Origin: Desulfurobacterium thermolithotrophum DSM 11699
GTDB lineage: Bacteria; Aquificota; Aquificia; Desulfurobacteriales; Desulfurobacteriaceae
Reading direction: 5' to 3'
DNA: 64,000 nucleotides
NCBI RefSeq assembly: GCF_000191045.1
Contig: NC_015185.1
Span: 1,356,001 to 1,420,000, forward strand
Of this stretch, positions 37,909 to 48,140 are shown piece by piece. Below the pieces are notes generated by a model that worked only from the letters and a program-made list of their open reading frames with translations, had not been told where the DNA came from and did no database searches. A program made the translations under genes and the position numbers. Within the stretch, counting starts at the first letter, position 1. Every line of letters begins with the position of its first letter.

Positions 37909-38769
37909 TTACTGCTCCTTTAAAGCATTACAGATTTTCTCTCCCCATTCTGAAAGAGTTATGACATAATCTTTATCAGGTATTGGATTAAGAATTAATA
38001 CCTTTCCACCTATAGCTTCTGCAATAGTCTCCGGAACTTTTCTTGATGCAAAAGTTTCTCCTATAACCACTTTCGCATTTTCTTTTTTGGCTTCTTCTAT
38101 AACATGTCTTAATCTTTCAGGAGTTATCTGTTCTTCAGGAGTTCGTGCAATCTCTATTACTTTTACTCCAAAGGTTTCAAGCAAAGGCTTCCAAACAGGA
38201 TGATAAATTACAACCACTTTACTATTAGCTCCTTGCAGACATCTTTCTATTCTACCAAGAAGTTGCTCTATCATAGAAGCATAATCTTCAGCCCTTTTCG
38301 TATAGTATGTTTCCTTCTTAGGATAAAATTCCGAAAGTCTTCTTGCAACCTCAAAATAAATATCTTCCATCAAGACAGGATTTGCCCAAATGTGATATCC
38401 AGGCTGTTTAACTACAGGATACTTTTTTTCAAAAAGCTCTCCAATATTCAAAACCTTTTCTTTACTCACATTTTTTACGCTCCAATCATCAAGCCCTAAA
38501 CCGTGAACAATTATAAGACTTGCTTCTTTTAGCTTTTTAACATCAGAAGGCTTAATTTCATAGCCATGAGGTGATTCACCACCTTTTAAAATGGAAAAGT
38601 ATCTAAAGTCTCTGCCTCCTATGTACTCAGCTACATTCTTCCATACTGGAAGAGAAGAAACGATTAAAGGTTTATTGCTCCTTTCAGAAAAACATCCAAC
38701 GAAAAACAAACTAAAAACAACTATTGACATCAAAATTTTAAATTTTCTAAGGAAAGGAAAACTTTTCAC
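37909..38769 (-). CDS. Zinc/manganese ABC transporter substrate-binding lipoprotein (ZnuA-like)
   Basis: A lipoprotein signal ends [12 protein letters not shown]. The mature A-1 type domain has the metal-ligand histidines expected: [22 protein letters not shown] and [11 protein letters not shown], followed by an acidic ligand in the C-terminal lobe. It lacks the His-rich loop of many ZnuA proteins, so manganese or iron cannot be excluded. GTG 38769 is preferred because AAAGGAGG lies just upstream. The earlier TTG at 38787 starts before that site. The likely ATPase is far away at 18472. Confidence 0.86.
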   Translation of the reverse strand: MKSFPFLRKFKILMSIVVFSLFFVGCFSERSNKPLIVSSLPVWKNVAEYIGGRDFRYFSILKGGESPHGYEIKPSDVKKLKEASLIIVHGLGLDDWSVKNVSKEKVLNIGELFEKKYPVVKQPGYHIWANPVLMEDIYFEVARRLSEFYPKKETYYTKRAEDYASMIEQLLGRIERCLQGANSKVVVIYHPVWKPLLETFGVKVIEIARTPEEQITPERLRHVIEEAKKENAKVVIGETFASRKVPETIAEAIGGKVLILNPIPDKDYVITLSEWGEKICNALKEQ

Positions 38770-38850
38770 TGTAACCTCCTTTAACAAGGATATAACATCT
38801 AATATCTAATGGTAAAATTAAGGGTCCTGTAATATTTATAGACATCAAAT

Positions 38851-38856
38851 TATAAT
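38851..38856 (+). promoter_or_regulatory. -10 box upstream of carA
   Basis: TATAAT at 38851-38856, 22 bases before the carA start, is a perfect -10 box. The -35 box (TGTAAT, spacer 17) is weak. Confidence 0.5.
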
Positions 38857-38877
38857 ATAGTAGGAGAGGTAGAGCTC

Positions 38878-40017
38878 ATGCTTAAAAGAAAGCCAGCAAT
38901 TCTTGCCTTAGAAGATGGTACATACTATGAAGGTTACAGCTTTGGAGCTGAAGGAGAAACTTCTGGTGAAGTAGTCTTTACAACTTCAATGACTGGTTAT
39001 CAAGAAATAATAACAGATCCATCGTTTAAAGGACAAATAGTCACAATGACATGTCCACTAATTGGAAATGTTGGAGCTAACGAAGAAGATGTAGAATCAA
39101 ATGGCCCCAAAGCTGAAGGTTTCATAGTCAAAGAAATTTCTGAAATATATTCAAATTGGAGAGCCGAGAATTCTTTTGAGGATTACCTAAAAGAATACAA
39201 CATTGTTGGTATCTGTGAAATTGATACAAGAGAATTAACAAAAAAACTTCGTTCCGTTGGAACTATGAGAGGAGTTATATCTACTGTTGATCTTAATCCT
39301 AATAGCCTCATTTTAAAGGCACGCTCGATTCCCAAAATGGAAGGACTTAACTTGGTTGATGAGGTAACTTGTAAAGAACCTTACGAATGGGAAGCTGGAA
39401 CTTGGAAACTTAACGAAGGATATCCTAAGAAAAAAAATTTAAAATACTCTGTTGTGGTCCTTGACTTTGGAATCAGATATAACATTCTTAGAAATTTAGT
39501 TGATGTAGGATTAAAACCAATTGTAGTTCCTGCTCAAACGCCTCCTGAAGAAATCCTAAAATTAAATCCAGATGGCATATTCCTTTCCTGTGGACCAGGA
39601 GATCCTGCTGCAGTTACCTACGCTATAGAGAATATCCGTTATTTGATTGCAACCTATAAAAAGCCAATTTTTGGAATATGTCTTGGTCATCAGCTTACAG
39701 CTCTTGCAATGGGAGCAAGCACTTACAAACTAAAGTTTGGACACAGAGGAGCAAATCAACCTGTAAAAAACAAAAAAACAGGAAAAGTAGAGATTACAGC
39801 ACAAAATCATGGCTTTGCAGTTGATGAATCTACAATTCCTGATGATCTCGAGGTTACACATTATTCTTTAAACGACGGTACTGTAGAAGGACTTAAACAT
39901 AAAACTAAACCGTTATTTACCGTTCAGTACCATCCTGAGAGTTCACCAGGACCTCATGACTCAAGATATTTATTTAAGGAGTTTGAAAAACTTATATCTG
40001 ACTATAGAGGAAGATAG
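38878..40017 (+). CDS. carA: Carbamoyl-phosphate synthase small subunit
   Basis: CarA hydrolyses glutamine and sends ammonia to CarB for carbamoyl phosphate synthesis in arginine and pyrimidine pathways. Motifs: LEDGTYYEGYSFGAEGETSG and MTGYQEIITDPS (N-terminal domain) and the class I amidotransferase with GICLGHQLTALAMGA (Cys near residue 270) and YHPESSPGPHDSRYLF (His-Glu). The length of 379 residues is usual. carB is not seen. The upstream TATAAT and GGAGAGG give a clear transcription and translation start. Confidence 0.97.
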   Translation: MLKRKPAILALEDGTYYEGYSFGAEGETSGEVVFTTSMTGYQEIITDPSFKGQIVTMTCPLIGNVGANEEDVESNGPKAEGFIVKEISEIYSNWRAENSFEDYLKEYNIVGICEIDTRELTKKLRSVGTMRGVISTVDLNPNSLILKARSIPKMEGLNLVDEVTCKEPYEWEAGTWKLNEGYPKKKNLKYSVVVLDFGIRYNILRNLVDVGLKPIVVPAQTPPEEILKLNPDGIFLSCGPGDPAAVTYAIENIRYLIATYKKPIFGICLGHQLTALAMGASTYKLKFGHRGANQPVKNKKTGKVEITAQNHGFAVDESTIPDDLEVTHYSLNDGTVEGLKHKTKPLFTVQYHPESSPGPHDSRYLFKEFEKLISDYRGR

Positions 40018-40023
40018 GAATAG

Positions 40024-41139
40024 ATGATTTATGACATTGCAGTTTTAGGATTAGGTCCTTCGGGAAGTTCATTTCTTAAAAGAATCGAAGGAAAAGGCTT
40101 TAAGGTTATAGCTTTTGATAAAGACAATTTCCCACGGAAAAAAGTATGTGCTGGAGGATTAACCCCAAAAGCTTATAGACTATTAGAAAAACTATTTCCT
40201 GGAATTGACGAAGTAGTAAGAGTTCAATCCAAAAAATTCGTTTTTATCAACAACTCTTCAAAGGTAGAAGTAAACTACAATGAAGTCTTAACTTATCTTA
40301 CAGATAGACAGGAATTAGATAACTTTCTTTTTGATTCAATCTCCAATTCCTATTTTGAAATTCATACTGGAGAAAAAGTTCTATCACTATGTAAAGAAAA
40401 CAAGATATGGAAAATAGAAACAGATAAGGATATCTATAAAGCTAAGGTTATCATAGTTGCTGATGGAGTAAACAGCAAAGTAGCAAGACAATTTAAGGTA
40501 AAAAGAGATATAGGATTTACCTATGAAGCAGATATAGAACATAGCTGGAATGACAATATACTAATTGACTTTTCTGACTTTTCATGGGGATACTACTGGA
40601 TTTTTCCTAAAGGAGACTTTATAACGACAGGATTGGGAGAACTAAAAAGAAAAGCTTTTGACTTGAAGGAGAAACTTTTCCGATTTAATCGAAAGTTTGG
40701 AATAGAAGGAAAGATAAAACATCAGAGTGGATTTCCTATTCCTGTAGGAAAAACTAAAAATGATGTTTATAGGAATAACGTTTTATTTCTTGGAGATGCA
40801 GGTGGATTAGTAGATCCATTTACAGGGGAAGGAATCTACTACGCTGTTAAAAGCGGTGTAATTTCAGCAGAAATCGTAATGAAAGCTTTTGAAAAAGGAA
40901 ATCTTGATATACTAAAGCTTTATAAAGAACTCATAGATGAATCAATGGGAAAAGAGTTTTTCTGGGCAAGAACCGTAGGAAACCTTTTTTTTAGATTTAA
41001 AAGACTAAATTTCTATGTATTAGAGAAAGAGCCAAGCATACAAAAATTAATTACTTCATTATTGACAGGAGAAATTTCCTATAAACAGGGAGTAAAGAAG
41101 TTTTTTAAACTTTTACCAAAGCTAGTAGTGAGGTCTTAA
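40024..41139 (+). CDS. Geranylgeranyl-reductase-family FAD oxidoreductase
   Basis: The FAD Rossmann motif VLGLGPSGSSFLKRIEGKGF is at the N-terminus, KVCAGGLTPKAYRLLEKLFP follows near residue 40, and LFLGDAGGLVDPFTGEGIYY (the GD motif binding FAD ribitol) lies near 258. This is the geranylgeranyl reductase / ChlP-like family, which reduces isoprenoid chains of quinones, lipids or cofactors. The substrate here is unknown. The gene is 371 codons, begins six bases after carA and ends with its stop directly before rlmI. Confidence 0.83.
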   Translation: MIYDIAVLGLGPSGSSFLKRIEGKGFKVIAFDKDNFPRKKVCAGGLTPKAYRLLEKLFPGIDEVVRVQSKKFVFINNSSKVEVNYNEVLTYLTDRQELDNFLFDSISNSYFEIHTGEKVLSLCKENKIWKIETDKDIYKAKVIIVADGVNSKVARQFKVKRDIGFTYEADIEHSWNDNILIDFSDFSWGYYWIFPKGDFITTGLGELKRKAFDLKEKLFRFNRKFGIEGKIKHQSGFPIPVGKTKNDVYRNNVLFLGDAGGLVDPFTGEGIYYAVKSGVISAEIVMKAFEKGNLDILKLYKELIDESMGKEFFWARTVGNLFFRFKRLNFYVLEKEPSIQKLITSLLTGEISYKQGVKKFFKLLPKLVVRS

Positions 41140-42339
41140 ATGCTTCAGGTTTCTATAAAGAGAGGGAGAGAAAAAAGGATAAAAGGATTTCATCCTTGGG
41201 TATACAAAAATGACATACTTTCATTTTCAAGAAGACCAAAACCAGGAGAGCTCTGTGTAGTAAGAGACTATAAAGGAGCTTTTCTTGCAAAAGGTTATAT
41301 AAATCCAGATAGTTACATAGCTATAAGAATTCTTACTTATAGAAAGGATGAAAAGCTTGATTTAAAATTTTTCATAAAAAGGATTTCTGAAGCTCTTGAG
41401 TATAGAAAAGGAATAGTTCCTTCGGATTCTACAGGTTTTAGACTAATTCACTCAGAAGCTGATTACCTTCCAGGTTTAATTGTTGATTACTACAATGGCT
41501 ATTTAGTAGTTCAAATAACTACTCTTGGAATGGAAGTTTTAAAAGACAAAGTGGTACAAGCCCTTATTGAAGTTGTAAAACCAAAAGGTATTTATGAAAA
41601 ATCAACAGTTCAAGTAAGAGAATTAGAAGGACTGCCACTTGTAGAACAGTCCCTCTATGGAGAAATACCCGAGAAAGTTGTAATAACAGAAAATGGAATA
41701 AAATTTAACGTCCAGATAATCGGAGGACAAAAGACAGGATACTTTTTAGATCAAAGAGAAAATAAACTTCTTTTTGCTAAAGAATTTGTAAAAGAGGGAG
41801 ATAGGGTTTTAGATGCATTCTGCCATCTTGGAGGATTTGGAATTCACGCAGCTGTAATTGGAAAAGCTAAAGAAGTTGTCGCTGTTGATAGTTCCCAACT
41901 AGCTCTTGATCTTGCAAAAGAAAATGCCAAACTCAATGGTGTTGCAGATAAGTTTCAATTTGTTAAAGGTGACGCTTTTAAGGTTTTAAAAAGAATGCAA
42001 CAGGAGGGAGAAAAATTTGATTCTATAGTCATAGATCCGCCTGCTTTTGCAAAAAGTAAAACAGTTGTTGAACAAGCAAAAAGAGGATACAAGGAGTTAT
42101 TCCTTAGAGGACTAAAGATGTTAAAACCTGGAGGGAACATAGTAGTTTGTTCCTGTTCTCATCATATTACTCCACCTATCTTAGAAGAAATCCTTCTTTC
42201 TGCAGCTTACGATACAAGAATACCACTAAAAGTTCTTTATACAACATACCAAGCAAAAGACCATCCATTTGTCCTTCAAATACCTGAATCAAGGTACTTA
42301 AAATGTATATTTGCTAAATCGTTTCCCTGGGAGGTTTAA
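41140..42339 (+). CDS. rlmI: RlmI-type rRNA cytosine-C5 methyltransferase
   Basis: The product of 399 residues has an N-terminal PUA domain (KRIKGFHPWVYKNDILSFSR), an EEHD-like middle domain (STGFRLIHSEADYLPGLIVD) and a SAM methyltransferase domain: GGQKTGYFLDQRENKLLFAK, VLDAFCHLGGFGIHA and VIDPPAFAKSK (motif IV), with a catalytic Cys in VVCSCSHHI. RlmI modifies C1962 of 23S rRNA in E. coli. Start ATG 41140 follows the previous stop directly. Confidence 0.93.
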   Translation: MLQVSIKRGREKRIKGFHPWVYKNDILSFSRRPKPGELCVVRDYKGAFLAKGYINPDSYIAIRILTYRKDEKLDLKFFIKRISEALEYRKGIVPSDSTGFRLIHSEADYLPGLIVDYYNGYLVVQITTLGMEVLKDKVVQALIEVVKPKGIYEKSTVQVRELEGLPLVEQSLYGEIPEKVVITENGIKFNVQIIGGQKTGYFLDQRENKLLFAKEFVKEGDRVLDAFCHLGGFGIHAAVIGKAKEVVAVDSSQLALDLAKENAKLNGVADKFQFVKGDAFKVLKRMQQEGEKFDSIVIDPPAFAKSKTVVEQAKRGYKELFLRGLKMLKPGGNIVVCSCSHHITPPILEEILLSAAYDTRIPLKVLYTTYQAKDHPFVLQIPESRYLKCIFAKSFPWEV

Positions 42340-43218
42340 GTGATAAAAAAGGCTGTTATACCTGTTGCAGGTCTTGGTACAAGATTCTTGCCAGCTACAA
42401 AGGCTCAGCCAAAAGAAATGCTTCCAATTGTTGATAAACCTGTAATACAGTACATAGTTGAGGAAGCTGTTAGAGCTGGTATTAAACAGATAGTTTTTGT
42501 AACAGGAAAACATAAAAGAGCTATAGAAGACCACTTTGATACAAATTTTGAATTAGAATATACATTGGAGAAAAAAGGAAAAGAAGAGCTCTTAAAACTT
42601 GTAAGGGAAGTAACAAATCTTGCAGAAATTGTTTATATAAGACAGAAAGAACCCTTAGGACTTGGACATGCCATATTAACAGCAGAACCAGCTATTGGTA
42701 ACGAACCATTTGCGGTTTTATTAGGTGATGACATAATGATTTCAAATCCTCCAGCTATAAAACAGTTGATGAATGTTTTTGATAAGTATAGGTGTACAGT
42801 CTTAGGAGTTCAAGAAGTTTCAGAAAAGGATGTTAGTAAGTACGGTATAATCGGTGGTAAGGAAATAGAAACAAGTGTATTTAAAGTAGATACTCTTGTG
42901 GAAAAACCTTCTTTAGAGGAGGCTCCTTCAAACCTTGCAATTACTGGAAGATACATCTTAACACCGGCAATTTTTGATGCATTAAAGAAAACACCACCTG
43001 GCAAAGGCGGCGAGATACAACTTACAGATGGTATCGAGAGACTTGGGATGAAAGAAGCGCTATATGCTAAAGTAATGGAAGGAGAAAGGTATGATACAGG
43101 AAGCAAATTAGGATTTTTGATTGCTACTGTCGATTTTGCTCTTAGAAGAAAAGATTTAAGAGAACCATTTTTGGAATTTTTAAGAGAAAAAATTAAAGAG
43201 GAGAAGGATAATGGCTGA
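42340..43218 (+). CDS. galU: UTP-glucose-1-phosphate uridylyltransferase
   Basis: GalU makes UDP-glucose. The N-terminal [20 protein letters not shown] and [20 protein letters not shown] are diagnostic; [17 protein letters not shown] sequence lies near residue 105, and [20 protein letters not shown] follows. The protein has 292 residues. GTG 42340 with GGGAGG upstream follows rlmI directly, and the end overlaps lon by eight bases. Its product is the substrate of the GalE encoded at 11676. Confidence 0.97.
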   Translation: MIKKAVIPVAGLGTRFLPATKAQPKEMLPIVDKPVIQYIVEEAVRAGIKQIVFVTGKHKRAIEDHFDTNFELEYTLEKKGKEELLKLVREVTNLAEIVYIRQKEPLGLGHAILTAEPAIGNEPFAVLLGDDIMISNPPAIKQLMNVFDKYRCTVLGVQEVSEKDVSKYGIIGGKEIETSVFKVDTLVEKPSLEEAPSNLAITGRYILTPAIFDALKKTPPGKGGEIQLTDGIERLGMKEALYAKVMEGERYDTGSKLGFLIATVDFALRRKDLREPFLEFLREKIKEEKDNG

Positions 43219-45622
43219 AATGATACAGCCTCATGAACAAAATGAGACAAGATTTCCTGAAGAACTCCCCGTTCTTCCCTTAAGAGATATTGTTATCTTT
43301 CCAATGATGATAGCTCCTCTTTTTGTTGGAAGAGAATTTTCACTTAATGCTATAGAAGAATCTCTTAAGGAACACAAGTTAATTTTCTTATTAACACAGA
43401 AAGACAAAGAAACAGAAGAACCAACCCCTGAAGACCTTTATGAATTTGGAACAGTGGCCGTTATCCTTAAAGCAATGAAGATGGGAGACGGTCGAGTAAA
43501 AATTTTAGTTCAAGGACTTGGAAGAGCAAAAGTTAAAAAGTTAGAAAAAGAAGACGGCTACTATAAAGCTACTCTTGAACACATTGTTGAAGAAGAATAT
43601 ACTCCCCAATCTCTTGAAGAAGAAGCATTAATTAAACTAGTAAAAGATCAAATAGAAAGAATTGTTGCACTTGGAAAGCAAATTCCTCCAGATATGGTTG
43701 CAATTCTTCGTTCGATTGAAGATCCTGGAAGATTAGCTGATTTAGTTGCTGGTCAGATAGAGTTATCAACAGAAGAAGCAATGGAACTCCTTTCCATTAC
43801 TAATCCTATAGAAAGACTTAGAAAGATAAGTGAAAAATTGGAACACGAGATAAAAGTCTTAGAAATTCAGGAACTGATAAGAACAAAAGCTCGAGAATCT
43901 ATGGAAAAAGAACAAAAAGAATACTTTTTGAGACAGCAACTTCGAGCAATAAGAAAAGAACTGGGAGAGGAAGAAGAAAGAACAAAAGAGATAGAAGAGT
44001 ACAAGGAAAAGATAAGAAAGGCTAAAATGCCTCAGGAAATAGAAGAAGCAGTTTTAAAAGAGCTCTCTCGCCTTGAAAAAATGCATCCAGAGTCTGCAGA
44101 AGCAGGGGTTCTCAGAACTTATATAGAGTGGATGATTGAACTTCCTTGGTCAAAGAGAACAAGAGATAAGTTAGACATAGAAAAGGCTAGACAGATTCTG
44201 GATGAAGATCACTATGACCTTGAAAAGGTTAAAAACAGAATTTTAGAGTATTTAGCAGTAAAGGCTCTCATAAAGAAGAGGAAGAAAAAAGTAAAAGATG
44301 CCAAACAACCAACAATTTGTTTTGTAGGTCCTCCTGGAGTAGGAAAGACTTCATTAGCACGTTCTATAGCAAGAGCTCTTGGTAGAAAGTTTGTAAGAAT
44401 CTCCCTTGGTGGAGTAAGAGATGAAGCAGAAATAAGAGGACATAGAAGAACTTACGTAGGTGCAATGCCTGGAAAGATAATTCAGGCACTTAAAAAAGCT
44501 GGAACAAAGAACCCAGTAATTCTCCTTGACGAGATAGACAAAATGGCTTCAGATTTTCGAGGAGATCCTGCTGCAGCTTTACTTGAAGTCCTTGATCCAG
44601 AGCAGAATAGAGAATTTGTTGATAACTATATAAATCATCCTTTTGATCTATCAGAAGTTTTATTCATAGCAACGGCAAATACTCCACATACAATACCAGA
44701 ACCTTTATACGACAGACTTGAAGTTCTTAATCTTCCTGGATATACCGAATATGAAAAACTCCAGATTGCCAAAAGATATATAGTTCCTAAGCAGATGAAA
44801 AATCATGTACTTACAGAAGACGATATTGAATTTACAGACTCAGCACTTCTTCACATAATAAGACATTACACAAGAGAAGCTGGAGTAAGAAATTTAGACA
44901 GAAAAATAGCAGCTGTTTGTAGAAAAATAGCTTTATGGATCAGTGAAGGAAAAGAAAAGAAGTACAAGGTTACAAAGAAACTGATTGAAAAAATACTTGG
45001 AGCTCCAAAGTTTGTTCCAGAGCTTGAACTCGGTGAGGACGAAGTAGGAGTAGCAACAGGACTTGCTTGGACTCCTGTTGGAGGAGATGTCCTTTTCATA
45101 GAAGTTATCGTTACAAAAGGTAGTGGAAGACTTATTCTTACAGGAAGGCTTGGCGACATTATGAAAGAATCTGCTCAAGCAGCCCTCGGCTTTATAAAGG
45201 CTAATGCAGACAAGTACAATATCAAACACGATTTTTCGAAAATAGACATTCATGTTCACGTTCCGGCCGGAGCAATTCCAAAAGATGGTCCTTCTGCTGG
45301 AATAACTATTGCAACTGCAATGCTTTCGGCACTAACAGAAAGGAAAGTAAGAAAAGAAGTTGCAATGACTGGAGAAATCACTCTTGGTGGAAAAGTTTTA
45401 CCAGTTGGTGGTCTAAAAGAAAAAATTCTTGCAGCTTTAAGATATGGTGCAAAGACGGTGCTACTTCCAGAAAAGAATAGAGCAGAAGTAATGGAAGAAC
45501 TTCCAGAGGAAGCCAAGAAAAAGGTAAATCTTGTATTCGTTGATAGAGTAGAAAAGGTATTTGAGCTTGCTCTCTATCCAGAAGAAAAAAAGTCAAGGAC
45601 AAGAACTAAAAAGAAAAAATAA
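43211..45622 (+). CDS. lon: ATP-dependent protease Lon
   Basis: The 803-residue Lon protease degrades misfolded proteins. The LonN domain begins [20 protein letters not shown], the AAA+ module has Walker [19 protein letters not shown] (near residue 375) and [14 protein letters not shown], and the protease domain has the Ser-Lys dyad: Ser in [13 protein letters not shown] and Lys in [13 protein letters not shown]. The C-terminus is basic (TRTKKKK). A strong terminator follows directly. It overlaps galU. Confidence 0.98.
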   Translation: MAEMIQPHEQNETRFPEELPVLPLRDIVIFPMMIAPLFVGREFSLNAIEESLKEHKLIFLLTQKDKETEEPTPEDLYEFGTVAVILKAMKMGDGRVKILVQGLGRAKVKKLEKEDGYYKATLEHIVEEEYTPQSLEEEALIKLVKDQIERIVALGKQIPPDMVAILRSIEDPGRLADLVAGQIELSTEEAMELLSITNPIERLRKISEKLEHEIKVLEIQELIRTKARESMEKEQKEYFLRQQLRAIRKELGEEEERTKEIEEYKEKIRKAKMPQEIEEAVLKELSRLEKMHPESAEAGVLRTYIEWMIELPWSKRTRDKLDIEKARQILDEDHYDLEKVKNRILEYLAVKALIKKRKKKVKDAKQPTICFVGPPGVGKTSLARSIARALGRKFVRISLGGVRDEAEIRGHRRTYVGAMPGKIIQALKKAGTKNPVILLDEIDKMASDFRGDPAAALLEVLDPEQNREFVDNYINHPFDLSEVLFIATANTPHTIPEPLYDRLEVLNLPGYTEYEKLQIAKRYIVPKQMKNHVLTEDDIEFTDSALLHIIRHYTREAGVRNLDRKIAAVCRKIALWISEGKEKKYKVTKKLIEKILGAPKFVPELELGEDEVGVATGLAWTPVGGDVLFIEVIVTKGSGRLILTGRLGDIMKESAQAALGFIKANADKYNIKHDFSKIDIHVHVPAGAIPKDGPSAGITIATAMLSALTERKVRKEVAMTGEITLGGKVLPVGGLKEKILAALRYGAKTVLLPEKNRAEVMEELPEEAKKKVNLVFVDRVEKVFELALYPEEKKSRTRTKKKK

Positions 45623-45657
45623 GAGTGTAGGTTATGAACCTACACTCTTATTTTGGA
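45621..45657 (+). terminator. Rho-independent terminator of lon
   Basis: AAGAGTGTAGGTT and AACCTACACTCTT form a perfect 13-bp stem with a three-base loop, followed by ATTTT. It begins at the lon stop codon. Confidence 0.92.
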
Positions 45658-45664
45658 GTAAACT

Positions 45665-46519
45665 TTGGAAGTTATCAAAACTGATGATGGTTCCTTCACT
45701 TTCTTTTCAGAAAAATTCAAAGAACCATACCATTCACTTACAGCAGGAGCTTTTAAGGAAGCAGTAGAAAAGTTCTGTAAGCCTTGTAAAATTTCGGAAA
45801 AGGCAAAAAGAGGAAGTGTCAACCTTTTTGATGTTTGTTTTGGACTTGGTTATAACACAACTGCATTTCTTGAAACCGCTTTTTCCACTAATGCTAAAGT
45901 AAAGGTCTTTATAGTTGGTTTTGAGATTGACATATCAGTTATAGAAAAGTCTCTTAAAGTTTCTTGGAGTAAATATGAAAGATGGAAAAACATTATCAGA
46001 ACAGCTTTAAAAAACAAAAAATTTGATAATGGCTTTCTAACATTAAATTACTTTTCTCCACAGATAAAGCTTAAAATCTACATAGGTGAAGGAAGAGAAG
46101 TAATAAAAAGAATTTATCGAAAGTATGAACGGTTTGCCGATGCTATCTTTCACGATCCCTTTTCTCCAAGAGTAAATCCAGAACTTTGGACACTTGATTT
46201 CTTTAAAAAGCTAAGAAAGATCATAAAGGAAGACGGAGTTTTTGCCACCTATTCTGCAGCATCTCCCATTAGAAAGGCTCTTTGGATGTCAGGGTTTGGA
46301 GTAAAAGAAGGAGTGGCTATTGGAAGAAAATCTAAGTCAACAATAGCTTCACCTTCCTTTAAAACAGAAAAAAAACTTTTAGAAAAGTTTTCAACATCTA
46401 TAAACTCTACTCCCTATAGAGACCCTAACCTTAAAGACCCTCCAAGTCTAATAAAATCACGAAGAGAAGGATGCATATGGTTACAGAAAAAGTTACATCC
46501 TGTAGCGTCTATCTATTAA
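45665..46519 (+). CDS. MnmC2/MnmD-like tRNA-modification methyltransferase (DUF752)
   Basis: This 284-residue protein has the SAM-binding NLFDVCFGLGYNTTAFLETA near residue 54, the ADAIFHDPFSPRVNPELWT segment (catalytic DPF-P) and YSAASPIRKALWMSGFGV. MnmC2 and stand-alone MnmD methylate nm5(s2)U34 to mnm5(s2)U34 in tRNA. The FAD domain of E. coli MnmC is absent. A TTG start at 45665 is assumed; the ribosome binding site before it is weak and overlaps the lon terminator. Confidence 0.85.
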   Translation: MEVIKTDDGSFTFFSEKFKEPYHSLTAGAFKEAVEKFCKPCKISEKAKRGSVNLFDVCFGLGYNTTAFLETAFSTNAKVKVFIVGFEIDISVIEKSLKVSWSKYERWKNIIRTALKNKKFDNGFLTLNYFSPQIKLKIYIGEGREVIKRIYRKYERFADAIFHDPFSPRVNPELWTLDFFKKLRKIIKEDGVFATYSAASPIRKALWMSGFGVKEGVAIGRKSKSTIASPSFKTEKKLLEKFSTSINSTPYRDPNLKDPPSLIKSRREGCIWLQKKLHPVASIY

Positions 46520-46563
46520 ATAACCTAAATTAAAGATTAGAGACTACAATAAAGGAGGGAGAA

Positions 46564-47073
46564 ATGGGTGGGAAAGAAAGTTATGTTCCTGCAGGCAGAA
46601 AAGAGTATACATGGGAAAGTGATAACCCATACTATGAGAAAAGAAAATATCCAGAACCAACAAAATGTCCTGAGTGCGGAGTTATTTTTAAAGATGGTAG
46701 ATGGCAGTGGCCCGAGCAAATTACAGAAAAATTACCTAACGATATTAATGAAATTCTCTGTCCTGCCTGTAGAAGGAAGAGAGATAGATATCCAGGAGGA
46801 TTCTTTTATCTTAGTGGAAAGTTCTTTGAAGAACATAGAGAAGAAATCTTAAATACAATTAAGAATGTTGTAGATTATGTTTTGTCACAAAGACCTCTTC
46901 AAAGAATTCTTTGGATGAAAGAAGATGAAAATGGAGCTACTGAAATAGCAACAACAAGTGAACATTTAGCACGGCAGTTAGGAGAAGCAGTTAACAATGC
47001 TTTTAAAGGAAATTTTGAAGTTAATTATAGTGAAGGACAGAAATTAGCAAGAGTTTACTGGCATAGAGATTAA
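46564..47073 (+). CDS. BCAM0308-like zinc-ribbon protein
   Basis: The 169-residue protein has a four-Cys zinc site, TKCPECGVIF then EILCPACRRKRDRYPGG, followed by a helical and strand domain ending LARVYWHRD. The pattern resembles the BCAM0308 family and the N-terminal zinc part of NMD3, so a role near ribosomes or RNA is possible but unproven. AAAGGAGGGAGAA precedes ATG 46564. It converges with the ATP synthase genes, separated by a shared hairpin. Confidence 0.7.
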   Translation: MGGKESYVPAGRKEYTWESDNPYYEKRKYPEPTKCPECGVIFKDGRWQWPEQITEKLPNDINEILCPACRRKRDRYPGGFFYLSGKFFEEHREEILNTIKNVVDYVLSQRPLQRILWMKEDENGATEIATTSEHLARQLGEAVNNAFKGNFEVNYSEGQKLARVYWHRD

Positions 47074-47076
47074 ATA

Positions 47077-47096
47077 AAGGGGCAGATGCCCCCTTA
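47077..47096. terminator. Bidirectional terminator hairpin
   Basis: AAGGGGC / GCCCC(C)TT with an AGAT loop lies between two convergent genes, with T/A-rich flanks on both sides. Confidence 0.75.
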
Positions 47097-47101
47097 TCAA
47101 A

Positions 47102-47443
47102 TTAACCAGCAAGTGGATTAGCGTAGAGAAGAATAAGAGCAATAACAAGACCGTAAATAGCGAGAGCTTCGATAATAGCAAGACCGATAAACATTGTTGT
47201 TGTAAGTTTACCAGCCATTTGAGGATTTCTAGCCATACCTTCACACGCACCTCTTACTGCTTGACCCTGTCCAGCACCAGCACCACCGGCAGCAGGACCA
47301 ATAGCAAGTCCAGCACCAATTGCTGAAAGACCTAAAATAAGAGCCTTTCCAGATTCTCCGCCTTCACCTGCAAGTGCTGGAAGAGCTCCAACAACTAGCA
47401 AGAAGAGAGTGAAAAGTACACTTTTGAGTGAAGTTTTCTTCAT
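47102..47443 (-). CDS. atpE: F-type ATP synthase subunit c with signal peptide
   Basis: Subunit c forms the proton-carrying ring. The mature part is a two-helix hairpin: LGLSAIGAGLAIGPAAGGAG, a polar loop GMARNPQMAGKL, and a helix with the ion-binding Glu in GLAIIEALAIYGLVIAL. The N-terminus (MKKTSLKSVLFTLFLLVVGA, then LPALAGEGG) is a cleavable signal peptide, absent from most bacterial c subunits but known in Aquifex. ATG 47443 is chosen because AGGAGG is correctly spaced. A longer frame runs through the gap from atpB. Confidence 0.95.
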   Translation of the reverse strand: MKKTSLKSVLFTLFLLVVGALPALAGEGGESGKALILGLSAIGAGLAIGPAAGGAGAGQGQAVRGACEGMARNPQMAGKLTTTMFIGLAIIEALAIYGLVIALILLYANPLAG

Positions 47444-47468
47444 CAGCATACCTCCTGTCAGAATATGT

Positions 47469-48140
47469 TTAACCTGCGTGTTCCTCTTCGTGTTCTTCAA
47501 TCGCCGTTGCAATATAAACAACAGTTAGTATACAGAAGATAAATGTTTGTAAGAAGCTATTTGCAAAGACTATAAACTCACCTGCAACAGGAACCAAGAA
47601 CGGAACAAGCATTAAAGCAACTAAAACTACCATCTCATCACCAAACATGTTTCCAAAAAGACGGAAAGAAAGGGATAGTATTCTTGAAAGATGTGAAACT
47701 ATCTCAATAGGGAACATAATAGGAGCCATCCATGGAACAGGACCTGCAAAATGCTTGATATAGTTAACAAGACCATGTTTCTTAATACCTTCATAGTTAT
47801 AAACAAGGAAAGAAATTATTGCTAAAGCAAGTGTCGTGTTTAAGTTTGCAGTTGGTTGTGTAAGTCCAGGGATAAGTCCCATTAAGTTTCCAAAGAGAAT
47901 AAAAACAGCAAGACCTGCTATTAGTGGAAAAAACTTTCTTCCATAACTTCCCATAGCATCTTCAAGAGTATAAACGATAAACGACGTTAAAGACTCAAAA
48001 ACGTACTGAACTCTATCAGGAAACTTTTTTAAGTTCTTTCCGAGGATGTAAGCAAAGACCAAAGTTACTGTCATCATGAGCCAAGTCATAGTTACGTGAT
48101 CTGGAATTCCTACAATTTTTATTATTGCTCCGTGTTCCAT
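47469..48140 (-). CDS. atpB: F-type ATP synthase subunit a
   Basis: Subunit a provides the proton half-channels next to the c ring. The 223-residue protein has five or six spans. The key helix SHLSRILSLSFRLFGNMFGD contains the essential Arg (SLSFRLFGN). MGLIPGLTQPTANLNTTLAL is also typical. It ends in an acidic tail (EEHEEEHAG). ATG 48140 is preferred to GTG 48149 because AAGGAG is better spaced for it. The other F0/F1 genes (b, delta, alpha and so on) are not here. Confidence 0.96.
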   Translation of the reverse strand: MEHGAIIKIVGIPDHVTMTWLMMTVTLVFAYILGKNLKKFPDRVQYVFESLTSFIVYTLEDAMGSYGRKFFPLIAGLAVFILFGNLMGLIPGLTQPTANLNTTLALAIISFLVYNYEGIKKHGLVNYIKHFAGPVPWMAPIMFPIEIVSHLSRILSLSFRLFGNMFGDEMVVLVALMLVPFLVPVAGEFIVFANSFLQTFIFCILTVVYIATAIEEHEEEHAG

